Assembly: GCF_000421225.1 (NCBI RefSeq)
Contig: NZ_ATWL01000024.1
Location: forward strand, 1 to 33,520
Reading direction: 5' to 3'
From: Ruania albidiflava DSM 18029
GTDB lineage: Bacteria; Actinomycetota; Actinomycetes; Actinomycetales; Beutenbergiaceae
Length of the DNA stretch: 33,520 nucleotides
Under the pieces are notes generated by a model. It did no database searches, was not told the origin of the DNA, and saw only the letters and a program-made list of their open reading frames with translations. The translations under genes were made by a program, and so were the position numbers. How positions within the stretch are numbered: the first letter of the stretch is position 1; each line of letters starts with the position of its first letter. This document shows, piece by piece, positions 30,763 to 33,520 of this stretch.

Positions 30763-30799
30763 TTCCGTGGTGGGCACCCAGGGGGCACCCACCACGGAA
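30763..30799 (-). promoter_or_regulatory. Intercistronic 12-bp hairpin between binding protein and permease genes
   Basis: TTCCGTGGTGGG (30763-30774) and CCCACCACGGAA (30788-30799) pair perfectly around a 13-nt loop. In sugar operons such hairpins stop most transcripts or protect the upstream mRNA, so that binding protein is made in excess over permeases. That role is inferred from the position. Confidence 0.6.
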
Positions 30800-30815
30800 C
30801 CGTGGCGGTCGGGAG

Positions 30816-32078
30816 TCAGCTGGTCGCTGCCTCGGCGTCAGCCTGTGCGGTCTCCAGTGCGTCCTGCGGCGAGGAAACGCCGGAGAGAGCGTTCTGCACC
30901 GCAGTCCAGAGGGCCTCGGAGATCAGCGGGTAGTCCGTGCCCAGGCCGTCGCTCGTGCGACCCTTGGCGCTGCGTACCGCCTCGACCCACGGTTCCAGGT
31001 CCGGGTTCTCCTCCAGCAACTGCTCCTGGCCCTCCGCCGTCGGCGGGATGTAGTAGGCGAACGTGTTCGCGGTCTCCACGAACCCTTCCGGTGTGGTCAT
31101 GCACTCCACGATCTGGCGAGTCACGTCGTAGCGCGATGTGTCGGACTGCACCGGGGCAACGATGAACTCGCCGCCTGTCGGAGCCGGGGCCACGCCACCG
31201 TCCCGGGCGGGCAGCTGGATGATCCCGGTCTCGAAGTCTGCCTCGGCGGCACTGTTCACCTGCCAGGTGCCGTTCTCGGCGAAGCCGAAGTCGCCGGTCA
31301 GGAACTCCTCCCAGGTGGTGTTCTGGGAGTTGTTGATCACCGAGTTGGGGGCGTAGCCGTCGTCCAGCCAGCCCTTCCAGAGCTCCAGCGCCGCGACCGC
31401 CTCCGGTGAGGACAGGTCGGTCAGGTCGGCGCCAGCGCCCCAGAACCACGGCAGGAATTGGAAGGTTCCTTCCTCGGTACCGATGGCGGCGAAGGTGATG
31501 CCCTTGTGGTCAGCCTCGGTGACCTGCTCGAGGGCTGCGGTGAGGGAGTCCCAGTCCGTGACGGAGGCCGGGTCCACCCCGGCATCGTCGAGCACCTCGG
31601 CGTTGTAGTACAGCGAGAGCGTGTTCGCACCGATCGGGATGCCGTAGGCCTCCCCGTCGACCACGCCGGCAGCGAGCAGGTTCTCGTCGATCGCCGAGGT
31701 GTCCAGGCCGAACTCGTCAACGGTGGTGAGCATCCCGGTCTCGGCCAAGGTGGAGACCGCCGGGTTGTCGATGAGGATGACGTCCGGTGCGGCGCCCTCC
31801 TGGGCGGCGAGCAGTGCCTGGTTGGTCAGTGCGGTCGTGTCGTAGGCGGTGCGTTCGATGGTGACTCCGGCCTCTTCACCGCACGCCTGCACGCGGCCCT
31901 CCCAATCGGAGGACGCATCGTGCTGCGGATAGGGGTCCCACCAGGTGTAGGTGCCGCTGGCGGCGGATCCGTCGCCCGAGCTCTCGCCGCCCGAGCATGC
32001 GCCGAGCACGGCCATGCTGATGGCGGCCAGCGCTGCGGTGCTCACGTAGGCGCGGGTGCGGCGCTTGTGGTGCTGCAT
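30816..32078 (-). CDS. ABC transporter sugar-binding lipoprotein
   Basis: This 420-residue extracellular solute-binding protein of the CUT1 type has a lipoprotein signal with lipobox LGAC, so Cys28 would be lipidated and anchor it to the outside of the membrane. The mature protein begins with a Ser/Gly linker, then YTWWDPYPQHDASSDWEGRVQACGEEAGV. The hallmark segments APDVILIDNPAVSTLAETG, YGIPIGANTLSLYYNAEVLDDAG and EFLTGDFGFAENGTWQV follow. It captures the oligosaccharide and delivers it to the two permeases. ATG 32078 has a strong AAGGAGG. The 12-bp operator at 32159-32170 upstream points to control by the LacI-type regulator gene before it. Confidence 0.94.
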   Translation of the reverse strand: MQHHKRRTRAYVSTAALAAISMAVLGACSGGESSGDGSAASGTYTWWDPYPQHDASSDWEGRVQACGEEAGVTIERTAYDTTALTNQALLAAQEGAAPDVILIDNPAVSTLAETGMLTTVDEFGLDTSAIDENLLAAGVVDGEAYGIPIGANTLSLYYNAEVLDDAGVDPASVTDWDSLTAALEQVTEADHKGITFAAIGTEEGTFQFLPWFWGAGADLTDLSSPEAVAALELWKGWLDDGYAPNSVINNSQNTTWEEFLTGDFGFAENGTWQVNSAAEADFETGIIQLPARDGGVAPAPTGGEFIVAPVQSDTSRYDVTRQIVECMTTPEGFVETANTFAYYIPPTAEGQEQLLEENPDLEPWVEAVRSAKGRTSDGLGTDYPLISEALWTAVQNALSGVSSPQDALETAQADAEAATS

Positions 32079-32158
32079 TGTTCCTCCTTGAACGGGGGGT
32101 CACCGATACGGCGGAGTTGGTGACCTCGGTGACAGTTCAAACATCGGGCGCCGTCCGT

Positions 32159-32170
32159 CGAACCGGTTCG
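32159..32170. promoter_or_regulatory. LacI-family operator O1 before the binding protein gene
   Basis: The perfect palindrome CGAACCGGTTCG has the central CG and 12-bp form typical of LacI-family sites. It lies 81 bp before the binding-protein start, in the 132-bp gap after the regulator gene. Identical sites occur at 33258 and 33346. Confidence 0.85.
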
Positions 32171-32210
32171 CTCGTCGAACGACAACAGCCCTAGCAGGTC
32201 GAATCGGCTA

Positions 32211-33233
32211 TCAGACCTCCGGTGGAGTCGCGGTGCTCCCGCGGTCGACCAGTTCGGGCGAGACGAACCGCACCACGTGCGGTTCGTCGGGTCCCACCTG
32301 CCCCTCGATGCGACGCACCAGCTCGCGCACGGCCATCCGACCCAGTCGGTCCGGAGCACTCTCGATCGAGGAGTAGGGCAGGGAGAACGTACGGGCGAAC
32401 TCGTCCGAGTACCGCCCGATGACAGACAGGTCCGTCGGCGCAGTGACACCGCGCTCGTGCAGGACCGTGGGCAGGGCGGCGGCTGCCGCCTCGTTGTTGA
32501 TGAGCAGGCCGGTCACGCTCGGGTGAGCGTCGAGCAGCGCATTCAGCTCGCGTCCGACCTCCGGCTGTCTCGAGGGCGCGAACACGGGGCGAAGAACGAC
32601 ACCGGATCGTCGGGCTGCATCGACTGCAGCGTTCTGCAACCGCCACACATAGGCACCACCCCGTTCGACCACGTGCTCGGGCTGTGAGACGAGTATCAGC
32701 TCCCGGTGTCCCAGCCGCCGCAGGTGGTCGACCATCAGTCGCCCTGCTTCCTCGAAGTCCAGGTCGAAGACGTCCACACCCGCACAGTTGGCCGGCAGGC
32801 CGACCAGAGCGCCGGGTTGCGGCGCATCTCTCAGGATCGGCAGGCGATCGTCGTGCTCGGCCACGTTCAGCAGCACGATGCCGTCGACCATGCGGGAGTC
32901 CGTCATCCGGCGAAGCGCACTACGCCCATCCTCCTCGGTGGCCAGGAGGATGTCGTAACCAAGCTCGCAAGCGGTGTTGGACACGCCCAGCATGTACTGG
33001 AGCATGGCGGGCGCGAACTCGTCCTCGAGGAACTGCGCCAGGAGGCCGATCACGCGAGTCTGCGCGGTAGCCAGGGCCCGCGCCCCCGCGTTCGGTGTGT
33101 AGCCAAGTTCGCGCACCGCAGCCTCTACGCGCCGCCGGACCTCGTCCGACACCGTCCGCTTGCCGGAAAGGGCGTACGACGCAGTGCTGCGCGAAACCTT
33201 TGCGATGGACGCGACATCGCCGATGGTGACCAT
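32211..33233 (-). CDS. LacI-family transcriptional regulator of the sugar locus
   Basis: This 340-residue repressor has an N-terminal helix-turn-helix and hinge, TIGDVASIAKVSRSTASYALSGKR..., reaching GYTPNAGARALATAQTRVIGLL (about 1-65). A periplasmic-binding-protein-like effector domain follows (ARAL to the end), with VDGIVLLNVAEHDDR and VTGLLINNEAAAAALPTVLHERG. It would bind the CGAACCGGTTCG sites and release them when a sugar, perhaps an arabinose-containing oligosaccharide or its product, binds. ATG 33233 has GGGAGG 4 nt upstream. One site lies 25 bp before the gene, right behind its -10 box, so it represses itself. It heads the same-strand series of transporter and glycosidase genes. Confidence 0.94.
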   Translation of the reverse strand: MVTIGDVASIAKVSRSTASYALSGKRTVSDEVRRRVEAAVRELGYTPNAGARALATAQTRVIGLLAQFLEDEFAPAMLQYMLGVSNTACELGYDILLATEEDGRSALRRMTDSRMVDGIVLLNVAEHDDRLPILRDAPQPGALVGLPANCAGVDVFDLDFEEAGRLMVDHLRRLGHRELILVSQPEHVVERGGAYVWRLQNAAVDAARRSGVVLRPVFAPSRQPEVGRELNALLDAHPSVTGLLINNEAAAAALPTVLHERGVTAPTDLSVIGRYSDEFARTFSLPYSSIESAPDRLGRMAVRELVRRIEGQVGPDEPHVVRFVSPELVDRGSTATPPEV

Positions 33234-33257
33234 GACACCTCCCTACAACACCTGACG

Positions 33258-33269
33258 CGAACCGGTTCG
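33258..33269. promoter_or_regulatory. LacI-family operator O2, adjoining the regulator promoter
   Basis: CGAACCGGTTCG follows directly after the -10 box of the regulator gene, where the repressor would cover the transcription start. This is the clearest case for autorepression. Confidence 0.88.
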
Positions 33270-33299
33270 ACCGTATCTGGTGTGTTGCAGATCGCGCAA
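33270..33299 (-). promoter_or_regulatory. Promoter of the LacI-family regulator gene
   Basis: On the minus strand, TTGCGC (33294-33299) is separated by 18 nt from TACGGT (33270-33275), which abuts operator O2. The start codon is 36 nt further on, leaving a short leader with the GGGAGG ribosome binding site. Confidence 0.6.
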
Positions 33300-33345
33300 G
33301 GGTTCATTTTCCCAAGCACCCACAGCGATCTACCTCCAAAGACGG

Positions 33346-33357
33346 CGAACCGGTTCG
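33346..33357. promoter_or_regulatory. LacI-family operator O3, upstream auxiliary site
   Basis: A third perfect CGAACCGGTTCG lies 88 bp from O2, centre to centre. It may support looping between repressor dimers, or control a plus-strand gene beyond the window edge. Confidence 0.8.
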
Positions 33358-33485
33358 TCGATGTGCTTCTCCTTCCTGGTGGTGCAGTGCAGGCAGGCCC
33401 GGCATGCTGGCACCAGCAGCTCCCTTGCGGGCCGTCTCGACCAACACGGGCTGTTCTCGTCACCGGGACGTGGGCTCACCGGACC

Positions 33486-33491
33486 TACCAT
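33486..33491 (+). promoter_or_regulatory. Possible leaderless -10 box at the right edge
   Basis: TACCAT is followed by CGAGCG and GTG 33498, the same 6-nt spacing as in other leaderless promoters of the window. Confidence 0.35.
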
Positions 33492-33497
33492 CGAGCG

Positions 33498-33520
33498 GTG
33501 TCTCGATCCACCCCGCTCTT
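33498..33520 (+). CDS. Possible start of a truncated gene at the window edge
   Basis: GTG 33498 opens a frame reading (M)SRSTPL before the window ends. The only support is the TACCAT box 6 nt upstream. There is too little sequence to say what it encodes. Confidence 0.25.

Overview
The window is high-GC DNA, on my reading about 70% G+C, from an actinobacterium, most probably of the order Micrococcales. The evidence is the frequent GTG starts, the conserved block sepX/GLPR - rimJ - glp(moeA) - galU <> fthC ... FmdB/Ruc-like - SAF - mscL, and many promoters in which a TAGNNT -10 box lies 6-7 nt before the start codon (leaderless mRNAs). No species can be named from the sequence alone.

Layout: (1) 1-1740 is the end of a mobile element. 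A large serine recombinase runs up to, and in frame antisense through, an intact tRNA-Ala(CGC). (2) 1750-6461 is the conserved growth and division block. A SepX/GLPR-type membrane protein, a RimJ-like acetyltransferase, a gephyrin/MoeA-like protein with altered active-site motifs and a UTP-glucose-1-phosphate uridylyltransferase are on the minus strand, divergent from 5-formyl-THF cyclo-ligase. (3) 6626-11048 holds a membrane-anchored penicillin-acylase-family Ntn hydrolase (minus), then an FmdB/Ruc-type zinc-ribbon protein, a SAF-domain protein and MscL (plus). (4) 11076-15885 holds a long intergenic hairpin, a small conserved-looking protein and a 1480-residue helicase/Vsr-like protein whose Walker motifs are destroyed. 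(5) 16219-18283 is a two-component system, followed by an acyltransferase-3 membrane protein and a cytosolic S9 peptidase. (6) 21904-33233 is a carbohydrate utilisation locus on the minus strand: LacI regulator, solute-binding lipoprotein, two permeases, GH127 beta-L-arabinofuranosidase, GH31 alpha-glycosidase and a secreted multi-domain clan GH-A glycosidase. No transporter ATPase is present. The start of another gene may lie at the right edge.

How the genes work together: the locus at the right end reads as a regulon. Three copies of the 12-bp palindrome CGAACCGGTTCG sit before the regulator and before the binding protein. The secreted enzyme would cut a polymer outside, the ABC transporter would import oligosaccharides, and the two leaderless-secretion (cytoplasmic) glycosidases would trim them. 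The presence of GH127 suggests an L-arabinofuranose-containing plant glycan.

The features most worth a second look are a 50-bp intergenic repeat with a LacI-like palindrome at one end (three copies); the secreted glycosidase, in which a LamG-like module appears circularly permuted and nested inside a ricin-type trefoil; the pseudo-helicase; the long hairpin after mscL; the family of leaderless promoters; and the recombinase ORF that reads through the tRNA.
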